Made by a program: the position numbers and the translations under genes | Notes under the pieces: model-generated | Databases searched by the model: none | The model's input: the letters and a program-made list of their open reading frames with translations, nothing else | Told to the model about the DNA's origin: nothing | Shown: piece by piece, positions 23,435 to 34,320 of the stretch | Position numbering within the stretch: the stretch's first letter is position 1 | Layout of the letters: every line of letters starts with the position of its first letter | From: Aptenodytes patagonicus | Taxonomy: Eukaryota > Chordata > Aves > Sphenisciformes > Spheniscidae | Assembly (NCBI RefSeq): GCF_965638725.1 | Contig: NC_134950.1 | Coordinates: 106,848,802-106,912,801 of the forward strand | Direction: 5' to 3' | DNA: 64,000 bases

Positions 23435-23693
23435 CTGGGAAGTAATGGCTTTTCACTGATCTTCCAGTTATGGAGATTTCCATAACAACATGCAACAACC
23501 TGACTTATTGAGGGTGCAGTTCTGCATGTCGTTTCTCCATATTCCAGAAGGATAAAACATCTTTTCTGGAAGACATATGTATCGCCATTCAGGATCACCA
23601 AAGCAAAATACTGCTGAACCAAGCAGCAATTCTGACAACCACATGAACTCACCTCACAAATGCCTTCAAACAGGATGGATTTAACAGCTTCAG
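23435..23693 (-). pseudogene. ACVR1-like relic: ligand-binding (three-finger) domain exon, still open
   Basis: This 259-nt exon runs from acceptor TTCCACAG to donor CCCAG|GTACGA and has no stop in its frame. It contains GICEVSSCGCQNCCLVQQYF, then DTYVFQKRCFILLEYGETTC, RTAPSISQVVACC and a short end. Aligned with the ACVR1 ectodomain (CVCEGLSC..., HVYQKGCFQVYEQGKMTCK, PPSPGQAVECC), it keeps the toxin-fold spacing. However, it lacks three expected Cys: the first of CVC, the one in QQC, and the last after CC. It starts in phase 1, like the corresponding receptor exon, but ends in phase 2, which does not join the transmembrane exon in frame. Confidence 0.88.
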
Positions 23694-23977
23694 CTGTGGA
23701 AAAAATGCACATCAAGCTTTTATAAGCAAAAATATCTACCTTTATACCAGCAGGAAATATCTACCTATATACCAGCAGAGTTTGCACAGGCTGATTAAAT
23801 TACAAATGGGTTTTATCTTGCATATTCTACTAAAAACTTAGTCCTTACTAGCCTTACAAAATGAAAACTGAATTAAAACACTATAGATATTTGTGAGTGC
23901 AGGAGCACAGAGGTCTTCAACCTAGCTCCTCACTGCTCTCTTTTTGTGCTCATGCTTCAAAAAGGGTGCCACAAGTA

Positions 23978-24510
23978 GAACCATAGAATCATAGAATATC
24001 TCGAGTTGGAAGGGACCCGTAAGGACCATCTTCCTGCTCCTCGCAGGACTACCTAAAACTAAACCATTTGACTAAGAGCGTTGTCCAGATGCTCCTTGAA
24101 CTCTGACAGGCTTGGTGCCATGACCACTTCCCCAGGTAGCCTGTTCCAGTGGGCGACCACCCTCCCAGTGAAGAACCTTTTCCTACTGTCCAACCTGAAA
24201 TTGCCCTGATGCAGCTTCATTCCATTTCCTCGTGTCCTGTCGCTGGTCACCAGAGAGAGGAGATCAGCACCTCCACCTCCGCTGCCCCCCTTGAGGAAGG
24301 TGTAGACTGCCATGAGGTCAGCCCTCAGCCTTCTCTTCTCCAGGCTGAACAAACCAAGTGACCTCAGCCCCTCCTCTTGTCTTGCCCTCGAGAACTTTCA
24401 CCATCTTGGTCGCCCTCCTCTGGACACACTTGAATAGTTTGATGTCTTTCTTGTACCGAGTATATAAGTATTCACATTCAACATCAGCAGCTCTTCCCTG
24501 CACGAGAGCA
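23978..24510 (-). mobile_element. CR1 LINE, 5'-truncated, minus orientation
   Basis: The left end carries the tandem ATAGAATCATAGAATAT typical of a CR1 3' terminus read in reverse, then the GAGTTGGAAGGGACC 3'-UTR text. The reverse strand encodes the CR1 ORF2 C-terminus in two frames ([20 protein letters not shown], ...[19 protein letters not shown]..., then [14 protein letters not shown], and upstream [20 protein letters not shown]). Frame breaks show it is inactive. It lies upstream of the ACVR1-like relic's ligand-binding exon. Confidence 0.92.
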
Positions 24511-27500
24511 ACTTAAAATAACAGCATCGGTCTAACCACAAGTAAGATGAAAGTAATTTTCTGATCTGTAGATTTGCTCTCCCCATAAGATGGGCTTACT
24601 GTTTCGGACAGAAGTCTTAATTCAAAAGGTCATTCTGTTCAGTTCATCTGTGGAAGTGCATTTCATTTTCTCTTAAAGGAAAACAGAACAAAACCAAAGC
24701 TGCTTCCTGCTGCCTTGATTCTGACCAGTCACGTTTGTCCAAGACTGATCTTCAAAGCAGAGAATATTTAAAAATTACTATTAAAATGAAGCTGAAAGAG
24801 CCCCCAAAGTTAATCTTTGTTAAAAAAAGATATTCCACAGCCTACTATTTTTATTTCAACTTAAGGAGTAAACCCGTAGAGCAGCATACAGTCAAACGTA
24901 GATAATATACAGAGCAGCAGATCAGAGGAGATCAGCATTATAGGTCGATTTCTTGTTGTAATGAACAGGAATTGACATTGTCAAGCAAGCATACAGAATA
25001 ATGACAACATTGGGCTCATTTTAGGCATTTGCTCAAACAGGAAAAAAAAAAAGGTGCCTATGAAGCAAACAAAACAATAACTAAAACCAAAACTGATAAA
25101 CTTCTATTGCAATTACAAAAAAGCCAGTTGGTTACTTTCAAGTATCTATGTATATAATCTCATACATACACACATTCACATCGTCCCACTCTAAGGACAG
25201 GTTTCAGTCCAAACACAACTGTTAATGTCATTTTAGACACTCCGGGGCATGCCAGCTGTCACTGCAGCAAGACGCATGTCTCTGTCGCTTTTGTATCATA
25301 TCAGCCTGCTTAAGTAAATGTGCGGGATATCCCAGGACATTATTATGGCAGTTGAAGCCTTTGTTTAGGCAACTGAACCTACTCTAGATGTATAACTTCG
25401 GTACTTAAATTCTGTAAGTGGACTCAAACTATATGAAACGGTGGAAAATGAATGTCTGAAAATGGAAGGAGAATCCAGACGCTCTCCTGTCACAGTGAAA
25501 CACCAGAGTTAGCTTTCGAAGATCGCTTCAGTAACGAACTTGAATATATTAAAATATCCTGAATGTCCATGTTGTTTACAAAATGGTGACTTTGAAGACA
25601 AGAGCAAAAATGTGCAAGAGGTATCAGGCATGCCTGCAGCTGAATCTAGGGGACTATGAGTAAAACACAACAGTTTCTGAAAAATAAAGAAACTTCCATT
25701 TCTCAATGCATCATCATTCCTGGACTCTTGGAACAAGACGGGAGAGTACTGTGCTGTAAACCTAGGGAAACTCTAGTAGTTGTAGAGCTTCTGGCAGAAA
25801 AAGCTCCCCCTTCCCAAGAGATCCAAGTGTAGCTTTGCTAACTGCAGCATGACATGACTGCACATGCATAAAGACACACCTGAATGGAAAACCTACTTTT
25901 TCCAGTCAGGAACATACAACTGTTACGGTGGGCAGTCTGGAAACATCAGCAATGCTGGAATTTTCCCGACTGCAGCGAATCTCTGTCCTACCTACAGAAA
26001 TGATCTTCACATTCCCTGATACGCTATTTGGCTACAATTGCACTGTGCATTTGTAACACATGAATTAACTATGGTCCTTTTCCAAGTAACTGCAGGGTGA
26101 ATCACAGCATGCAGTCAGGGACTAAAACATGGACTATGTCTGCTAGCAGAAAGGTTGGAGCTGCTCGGGAGTACTTCCTACAAGATAAAGCTATCAGTTG
26201 CTTTTCTGTGAAAGCAAGGGAAGAAGCCTCATCGCAGACTAGGATGCCAAAGCTCACTGTTTTTTCTGGCTCCCTTAAGCCATCAGCAAGATGGCCTTTG
26301 CAGAATGGAATAATCAGGGATAACTTATCCCCTACATTCACAGCAGAAACATAATCTACTACATCAGTATTTTCCAGCTTGCTTTATGTCCTTTCGCTAT
26401 ACTGGAGATGGCTGATATATAAAAAGAATCATGGTTTTCCTCCTACATAAGGAGCATGTTTTCCTTCATTGGTTATCGTTTCACTCCTCTTTTCTCTACT
26501 GAAGAGCTATGCTTTCTCCGTATCTCGGTGTTCTAGCTGCCTAGGTTACAACAGTCCATGTTTTGGGATCTTTTCGTTGTTGTTGTTCAAAGTCCATATG
26601 AAAACAAACTGATTCTGGGATGATTTTCTGTATGAAAGAACAAAAATAACAGTACAGACAATGCAATACTTGCGTTACCTTCAATATCGCCTTCAAAATA
26701 GGATGCGTCAGCAAAATTCTGTCTAGCACCTCCTCATATGCACAGATGGCATGAGAACTGCTAGAGATACAGCTTGGTTTCTTTCTTTCTCACTTTCTTA
26801 GCCTTGATTTTTCATCCTTGATTTAACTTATCATTTTCACATCTTTTGAATTTTTATTGCATAAGATCATGTTTGTAGTCTTGCACAGCCATTTCTTTAT
26901 TGAGAGCTTCAAAAATACCTGCATTATGTTCCTTGCTATGATGCTTTTCTTTCTGTAATTATTTTTAGCTTGTCAGGTGACTCCCAAGCCTTCCTCAAGG
27001 AAAATGACTTCATTTCTCAGTGTGTGTGTCGCTGTCTCAGCGTTGTTTTGAACAGGGTATTGGAGATACTTGCCTGGGTAAAAAGCCATCGGTCCATACT
27101 AAATTGTGCCTAAGCAACACCAAGTGATGGCCAGCTATCTCACCTCCTTTCCTCTCCGTGATCATCTCTGATTTTAAATACCCTTTCCTTGCTTTTATGG
27201 AAACTTTCCAATGCATTTCTTTGAGTGGCATGAACAACTTTGTTTGAAAATAAGCTTTGATTTCTTCCATCAATTCTTCAAAGTATTTCCTTTGTGAAAA
27301 CTGGAGGAGCCCAAGTCCCTTCAGCCTGGCCACCTCTTTCAGGCCCACAATCACATAGACTGCTAGGACTTGTAGCTCCTACTTCCCGAGTGTCAGAATT
27401 CATGTAGGGAGACAGTTTGAAAGAGGCTGCCAGGGAACCAGAAAAAGCACACAAGTCTGTATTTGAGGGACTGATTCATAACCTCATCAGTCACTCATAT

Positions 27501-28406
27501 GTAAAACATCTGTAATCATTTATAAAGTTACTGTATTCCAGCTTAGACATGGTAAACAGATCATCTCAAAAGATGACAGCTTCCTGAACTTTGGCCTATA
27601 TAAATCACCTCCAACAGTGCTTAAGACTATAAAGGAAAAACAAACACACCAAAACACACGAAAACCCCAGTGACTAGACCACTGCCTGAGCACTTATGTC
27701 TTAGGAAAGGAATGAGTAACATAGAGCTAGTCTTGGAAGCTCCTTAAACACTACTGCTGCTTCAGAAGTGCTTGTCTGTCTATGCCTTGGGCAGACCAGC
27801 TAGTTTTTGCAATACCGCTTAGATAAGGCATGTGGATGCAACTAAAACCCTCAGCAGTATAGAAAAAAAAATAATCTCCAAATTTCTTCTAAATCTCCTG
27901 GCCTTCTGATCAAATACGGAATCTGCAGGAGCTCAGTTGCCATGTGTAAGTATTACTGTAACCCAGGACTGCATCAACCTCTAAATGAGAAACTCAAGCT
28001 AATTTAGATCTATAAAGATTACAGTATCTCATAGGTTTTACATTTACCTCAGGGTGCAGCTGCCTTCTTAATCATGTCTAACAGATGGACACTGAAGGAA
28101 ACTCATGTTGATATATATTGAAGCTAACAAGCTAGTACTTCAAAGTGCCATCACTGGTCATTTGATTTGATTCTTTTTCTATCTTTTTGGTTTTAAAGAC
28201 TGTTGTAAACAAAGTATTCTTTAAAGCATAGATTTTAAGAATTCCAACCAGAACGGCTTTCTATCTTTTTACAGTTAAAATAGAGATGACATGATAATGG
28301 TCCTTTCACTCAAGATAACACTGAACGATCTCTAGTCTTGTAACCCTCCTTCCTTTTTCTCCCAAGCAATTTCATTAAAGAAATTATATCTAGCTAGTGT
28401 TTAGAT
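24511..28406. other. Spacer between two CR1 copies, no recognised gene
   Basis: If the signal-peptide exon at 31.1 kb belongs to the ACVR1-like relic, this is part of its first intron. Two minus-strand open frames (25509-25736 and 27037-27354) were examined. The second reads like a real peptide (RLKGLGLLQFSQRKYFEELM), but I know no homologue and see no start context or splice sites. No RNA gene was seen. Confidence 0.45.
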
Positions 28407-29050
28407 ATAGAATCATAGAATCATTAAGGTTGGAAAAGACCTCTAAGATCATCAAGTCCAACCATCAATCCAACACCACCATGCCCACTAAACCCTGTCC
28501 CTAAGCGCCTCATCTACATGTCTTTTAAATACTTCCAGGGATGGGGACTCAACCACTTCCCTGGGCAGCCTGGTCCAATGTTTCACCACTCTTTCAGTAA
28601 AGACATTTTTCCTCACGTCCAATCTGAACCTCCCCTGGCGCAACTTGAGGCCATCTCCTCTTGTCCTATCGCTAGTTACTTGGGAGAAGAGACTGACACC
28701 CATCTCGCTACAACCTCCTTTCAGGTAGCTGTAGAGAGCGATGAGGTCTCCCCTCAGCCTCCTTTTCTGCAGGCTAAACAACCCCAGTTCCCTCAGCTGC
28801 TCCTCATCAGACTTGTTCTCCAGACCCCTCACCAGCCTCGTTGCCCTTCTCTGGACACGCTCCAGCACCTCGACGTCCTTCTTGTAGTGAGGGGCCCAAA
28901 ACTGAACACAGTATTCGAGGTGCGGCCTCACCAGTGCCGAGTACAGGGGCACAATCACTTCCCTGCTCCTGCTGGCCACACTATTTCTGATACAGGCCAG
29001 GATGCCATTGGCCTTCTTGGCCACCTGGGCACACTGCCGGCTCATGTTCA
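28407..29050 (-). mobile_element. CR1 LINE, 5'-truncated, relatively young
   Basis: The reversed 3' terminus ATAGAATCATAGAATCATTAAGG is at the left end. From about 29045 down to 28488 the minus strand holds an uninterrupted 185-codon frame of the reverse transcriptase C-terminal region ([77 protein letters not shown]). No stop or shift is seen, so this copy is younger than the one at 23978-24510. It is truncated at its 5' end and cannot move by itself. Confidence 0.95.
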
Positions 29051-31115
29051 GCCGGCATATTTCAGTTCATATTTCCCAGGATGATATCATAAAGCATTAC
29101 AGAAGTCTACTTCTGTAAGTCACTCATTGAAATCTTGCAATTGCAACTTACTTCAACCAGAAAATTAATACAGAAGAAATAAAGCATTAAAGTTTGCTCT
29201 ATTTTGCTGTATACTTTTGAACTGCTTTGTGCATACAAATCTAGGAGAGATTTTGAACATTAAGGATACTGGTGTTACAGTATATACCAACAGAGATATT
29301 TCATTCTGCAAACTTCAAGCACACAATACATACGTTTCATCCTGTAAATTTCAAGCAGTAAGGGGCCAAAGCAAAATCAATCACCTGTGAAGCGTTCTGT
29401 GTGAAGGGGAGCACAAGTAAGGGAGCTCATGTCATGAATGGTTTGTGAAAATTCTTCTCCCCGCATCCAGGCAGATGGAAAGCCCTCTAGCCTGACAGGC
29501 ATGCCCATTTACAAGCAGCCAAGCAACCCTGCTTCATTGCTTTATCACTATCACCAAGGCAGTATAGCGTATTTTTAGAGGGCTGTCATACACGAGGACA
29601 GATTTTGTCCTGAAACGGATGCAGGGCAGTGTCGATTATTGACTACATTACCTGTTCTTAACCAAACATCCAACAGCGCAAGCAGCAGTTAGATTCATGG
29701 CAGCTGGAAAGTGCAGCCTGACGTTTCCTTTGGGTTGAAAAGGCCTGGAGAAAAATAGCTGGGACTATTTCAGCTGGGAGAATTTACTTTTAAAAATTAC
29801 ATTCTATTTTTAAAAAAAGCATTGTTTTTTATGCCAAAAGGCCAAAGTCCTTTTATAATGCAACTGCTGATGCCAATCAAAACCAATCAACAATAAAAGT
29901 AGGACTGCAGGGAGAGGGAGACCTACTACTGGGATAAAATTTCTCACTAAAGGTTGCTTACGAAGACAGTCTCCAAGAGCCAGGCTGGAAGAAAAGCCAG
30001 ACAGTTGCTCAAGTAATCGCAGAAAAAGATTACTTTTTCAAGTGAACTGAAACAAACTAACTGCCCCCCAGCTTTCCAAGTGGATTTCTCAGACGGAGCA
30101 GGAAACGCAACTGGTGCCGTCTCTTCTGTGGGGAGACAGGGAGTGAGCTGAGCATGAGTGACTCAACACACATGCTAGCAAGCAGAATTTTGCATTAGCT
30201 AAAAAAGAGGGGGGAAGCAAGCAAGCAAGATGAGAGCTGGAATTATCTTTCTCCATACTGTAACACTAAATACACACAAAATGCAACACAAAAATATGAA
30301 TGTAATTATTCCCAGCAGAGAAGATCCACTGGATGAAAAAAGAGCCAAGCTGTCATTCACCTTCTAAAAATGAAAGTGACGTGACATGAAGAACAGTAGT
30401 ACTTAAACATTTATCAGTAGAACCACATATTAAAGAAGTTTCTTCAACTTGAGCCAGGTTTCAAATGGTCTAAAGAAACCGCCTGTTTTTAATTTAAAAT
30501 AAGTGTATTGAATATACTGCCTTCAGCATAAATTCTTTTTAAAACAATTTGAAAGTATTTTCAGCTGCAGAATGCAACATCTTTGGAAGAGGAAGCAACA
30601 AAACATACATCTGGCTACAGGAAACTGGAAAAATGGATGCAGCAACACATCATTACAAAGGAAGAAATCATTAAGAGCCTAAACTGTCATTTTTCTTTTG
30701 CGTTAGAACTCAAAGGCTAGCAGAATGATGAACAAAGACAGGTTACTTACCTGGAACTTTTCTTCAAAATGTGTTACCTGTTTATACAGTTACACTGAGA
30801 TTATCTGTAAGCAAGCACTCAGGTAAGTTTTACCGTAAGAGTTTCCTCAGTATTTTACTTCAAGCCTCCTGCATGCAACCGCGGCAACAATAAAGGGAGC
30901 AAAGCACCCACCTCCCCTTCTGGAGAATCCTCCTCACCAAAGAACCAGAAGATTTGGACTTTAAAAGAGAGGGCTGTGAGCATGCTGTACATACTGACAA
31001 CACAGCCTGAAGAAGTTAAAAAAGAAATGTTGTAAATTTTTTTTTCCCCGCAATATTCCCTCCTTCTTCAAGTTCAATACTATTCTGAGTGTTTTAAGAA
31101 CTGTGGAGTGCTTAC
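29051..31115. other. Spacer upstream of the ligand-binding exon, no recognised gene
   Basis: AT-rich sequence containing no repeat family or exon that I recognise. Confidence 0.4.
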
Positions 31116-31176
31116 CTGCGGTACCAGCGACAATGTGCACAGCAACCCTGAAGAGGCTGTAAGCCACTGCGATCAC
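31116..31176 (-). pseudogene. Candidate signal-peptide exon of the ACVR1-like relic
   Basis: A short minus-strand frame reads (V)IAVAYSLFRVAVHIVAGTA followed by a single G and the donor GCAG|GTAAGC. The hydrophobic stretch ending in small residues looks like a signal peptide. The phase-1 end matches the phase-1 start of the ligand-binding exon at 23693. The first in-frame codon is GTG rather than ATG, so the start may have been lost. After the junction the peptide EAVKS resembles DPVKPS of ACVRL1 at the same exon border. This is inference from position, phase and hydrophobicity; 7.4 kb separates it from the next exon. Confidence 0.35.
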
Positions 31177-33528
31177 GTGAGCCTTAGCAGAAGGAGCCTT
31201 TGTGAGAAATGGAAATTAGCATTTTGACAATATTATTGCAGTGAAGAGACTAACAGTCCATGGACCTTTCAGACATGGATACATGGAAATGAGGTTCTCT
31301 GTGAGGGCTCAGGTCTGCCAATACAAAAATGTAAAGCCTTCTAAGATCTATCGTGAGAAGCACTATCTTTGCGAAACAAGCATAGGCAAAGCAGTTTCCT
31401 GAAAAAAGGTAAGAAAAAAGGTAGCTCACTTTCACGAAGAATTGTCCAGAGAGGTTCAGGAAGGGAATCTCACTGACCCTTCTGGTAACAGCGTCAAAAA
31501 GCTATCTTCATGGAATAAGAAATAAGATAACAGAGTTTCAAAAAGCTTCCCTCTGAGGAAGGAGATGTAGGTCAGAGAGCCCATTCCACAGTACGGCATT
31601 AGTGGAAGAAGGCACAGCTCGATTCCACCCTTTGGGAACGTGTAAGAATTAGACAGCAACTGTGGTATCAAAGACTTCTTATGTTGCCATTCCTTACCCT
31701 GTTCCTGTACCAATTAAGAATTTGACCACTGGGACTACATTCATGAGTTTCCCAGGCCCACAGCATAGAAGGGAATGGGAATACATGACCTGTGGAAAAA
31801 TGCATGAATGCAAATTTTAAAGTGGGGATGTCCAGAGCAATAGGTAAGCTATAAAAACTTGGAATTTATCACCAATTCTCCCTTCACCTCATCTTTTCTT
31901 AAGACTGTTACTGCTTCTGTCTTTTACTTTTTTAGATATTTAACTTAAAACCACAATAAAGTAGATATTTTCTAAGTATGTTAGTGGTTATTTTCTAAGT
32001 ATGTCACTGCCCTGTGGGCAGACGACCAACGTCAAGAATCAAAACAGTGACCTCCAGTTCTAGAAGTACAAGCTTCTATTGCCCAAGCGATAAAAGGCAG
32101 GCATGTATTCTCAAGAACTGCACTGGGCCACAAATATTCATGCAAAACAAGTAGTTGTGAGTATGTCTACACTAGCAGGTAATGCAGAGCGATCAGAACA
32201 GATGGACAGATTAGAACAGCTAATACCAAGGACCCTACATCTACTTTATACGTGTTAGGATTTTACTTCAGATCATACTTAACCTGGCCCTTTGGACTGA
32301 ACCACCCCCTTAAACATGTGGTTTGAAGCCATTCAAAGGAAAGCTACAGCACAAACTTGCTTGCTGAACTGTAGCCCCTTAGTGAGCCATTAGAAAGGGC
32401 CACATCATCCTTTCTCGTGTCTCACAAGGGTGGCAGTATAAACCCATTGCCTATTTAAGAAATTTCTTAGGCATGTAAGCTTTATTACTGTTAATGCTTG
32501 TTGCAGGTGACACCTGTCATATGAATAATCTATCAACTCCAAGCATGGTCACCAGCCAACAAAGGGCAACATGGGGAGGATGAGAGGACAATAGACTCAA
32601 TACTTGCAGCAGGCACCCGAGGAGACCACCACACATGAGCTAACCCTGACCCTCCTACATGTTCTTTTGTCTGAGAAAGAAGACAAGCCACATGACTTTC
32701 TAGGTCTCATCACAGTGACTGCTTTGCCCTTGGCCTACCACAAACTCTCAGCATGCTAGATGAACTCAGACTGGTGGCAACACACTGATCTTTAAGATGT
32801 GGGATAACTGGCAACAGTCACAAAAATTTTCAGATGTGGACAGGCACAAAGTCCTCTGCTATGTCTTCACCATGTTCTTCAAGGAGACCGAGAGTCTATA
32901 CTCCCACCAGTAGGTGGCCAAACAATTTTTGGTGGAAAACAGAGCCTGACATCTGTCTGTCCATCCCCCATGCCCTCTATGAGTAACCTAACTAAATCAC
33001 GTTGCTCAGAATCTCATTCAGTCAAGTTTTGAAAGTCCCCAAGGAAGAACAGTACGTAATTGCTCTGAGCAACCCACTCCTGTGCTTAAGCACCCTCCCG
33101 GCGAAGGCTGTTTTCCTTATACCCAGTCAGAGCTCCCAGTCTGTGACTGCCACCTCTTGTCCTTTCTGCTGCACATTTGTCAGAAGAGTCTGCCTCTGTC
33201 TTCTCCATAGAAAGTACAGGTGACCACTGGGTCCTCTGCTGTCCCAGAGATGATGTGAGGAAGCCTTTCCATCCCACCTGGAATCGTATGGACTTTCTTC
33301 AGCAGCAGCATGCTTAGTTCTCTACCTGAAACCCCAGGATGGCAGCTGCATCCAGGATGTCACCTGTGTCATGACTGCTGATGGGCACACTCACACCAAG
33401 CGTCCACAGCCTCACTGGAGCAGGGAAGCGTGTGATTATATGCTGCTACCCTTGCACTGCATCAGTTTTCATGTACTGATTAAAAATTAACAGATTTCCA
33501 AGATGTACTTGTTAAGGGGAAAATACCA
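31177..33528. other. Intergenic region, with one CR1 fragment
   Basis: Apart from the diverged CR1 3' end at about 32990-33235, I recognise no gene or element. The minus-strand open frames at 31250-31435 and 31456-31713 lack similarity. Confidence 0.45.
32990..33235 (-). mobile_element. Diverged CR1 LINE 3' fragment
   Basis: The plus-strand text CATTCAGTCAAGTTTTGAAA, then GTCCCCAAGGA and a later CTTGTCCTTTCTGCTGCACA, follows the reversed CR1 3'-UTR/ORF2 end. The canonical copy has CAAGTTTTGAAAGTCTCCAAGGATGG and so on, ending GCCTCTTGTCCT. No open frame remains. The identification is by remembered consensus. Confidence 0.7.
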
Positions 33529-34320
33529 TGTCAGATCCAACAGTCCAGGAGAGGCAGTGCTGATGGAGCTCTGCATCCCCGGTCCAGCCAGTAGCGAGGC
33601 TGAAAATGTATTCCCAGTAGGCATACGCACACAGAGGCTATATATGCAACACAGATATGTATACATAGCCAGCCACACAGAACACCCACAGGAACCAGTG
33701 GCCTCGTCCTCCTCCCGTCTGGTTGAGCAGGATGGAGGTCTGTTAGTGGGAACATGTATGTACATATGTACAGGATGGATCCCCCCAGGAGCTGGGCTCA
33801 GACACGCAGTCTGCCCAGTAGCCGCCCCAGAATCCCAGTCTCCCCAGTTGCTGGTACCTGGGGCTGCAGTCCCACTACAGCTGCTGGCACCCAGACCTGG
33901 ACTCGCTCCCGTCACTGGCGCTATGGACACACAGACCCCCGTGACCCATGGTCCCGCTCCAGCTGCTGGTGCTTGGGTCTGCTCACCCTGGTCTCTCCTG
34001 TTGCTGCACCATGGACACACAGGACCTCCTGCCCGTGACCTGGCTCCAGCTGCTGCACTCAAACACCCCCGCACCCCTAGAACTGAGTCCCTCACACAGG
34101 AAAAAAAATGTAGAAAGGGATTTAAAAAGTTAAGAGGGGCTGCGCAGGGCACGGCCAGACCAGCATACTGACTGACCGACCATTTACATGCCACCCGCCC
34201 TTTTCATCCTCTTATCCCTCTATTTTCCCATGCTCACGCCTCTCCAGATGACCTAAACCTCTCCCTTTCCCTGCCCTTTGTTCCTCCCCTACACATCCTC
34301 CTCAGACTGAAAGGTGTTAT
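33529..34320 (-). mobile_element. GC-rich LTR-like dispersed repeat, copy B
   Basis: This matches copy A at 15783-17110 in the same orientation. Shared pieces include GGAGGTCTGTTAGT, GAGCTGGGCTCAGACACGCAG, repeated CCAGCTGCTGG-type motifs (about 33830-34060) and the pyrimidine-rich end with TTTTCCCATGCTC and GTTCCTCCCCTA. The internal quasi-repeats of about 50-60 nt (CAGCTGCTGGCACC...) give spurious long open frames on both strands (33487-34194). Probably an endogenous retrovirus LTR; family not identified. Confidence 0.6.

Larger units (their letters stand above)
17977..31176 (-). pseudogene. ACVR1 (ALK2)-like type I receptor, decayed multi-exon gene
   Basis: Five exons with family-typical content lie in order on the minus strand: ligand-binding domain (23435-23693), transmembrane/GS (about 22230-22507), kinase N-lobe (20737-about 20950), hinge to DLG motif (19710-19971), and activation segment to F-helix (17977-18174). 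A possible signal-peptide exon is at 31116-31176. The intact ancestor would have been a BMP/activin type I receptor Ser/Thr kinase. Closest residues are to ACVR1 rather than ACVRL1 or TGFBR1 (GENV.V.IFSSRD, GFIASDMTSR, DVGN.PR.GTK, VD.FD..K..D.WAF.LVLW). Introns are kept, so it is not a retrocopy. Lesions include frameshifts, at least four in-frame stops, ATP-site Lys to Arg, HRD to CRH and APE to ALE. The final two kinase exons were not found. The gene lies head-to-tail between TGFBR1 and RECK. I am confident of ancestry and of kinase loss; the exact orthology is open. Confidence 0.85.

Noticed and set aside
17977..23693. The receptor relic as a processed retrocopy of ACVR1
   Set aside because: Exons are separated by introns with recognisable donor and acceptor sites at receptor-typical positions, so it arose from genomic DNA.
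17977..23693. The relic as ACVRL1 (ALK1)
   Set aside because: Distinctive positions fit ACVR1 better: VD.FD in the F-helix region, DVGN rather than DIGN, and the ectodomain pattern around CFILLEYGETTC. A tree would be needed to settle it.
22345..23693. A kinase-less membrane decoy receptor (BAMBI-like) from the open ectodomain and transmembrane exons
   Set aside because: The predicted splice phases do not match (phase 2 into phase 0), which puts a stop soon after the junction. Three ectodomain Cys are missing and the transmembrane exon's identity is only probable.
28518..29084. 188-codon plus-strand open frame
   Set aside because: It is the antisense shadow of the CR1 ORF2 fragment.
33487..34194. 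Overlapping 222- and 235-codon open frames
   Set aside because: They lie in the repetitive GC-rich element (copy B). Both strands are open because of the repeat units, and there is no protein similarity.
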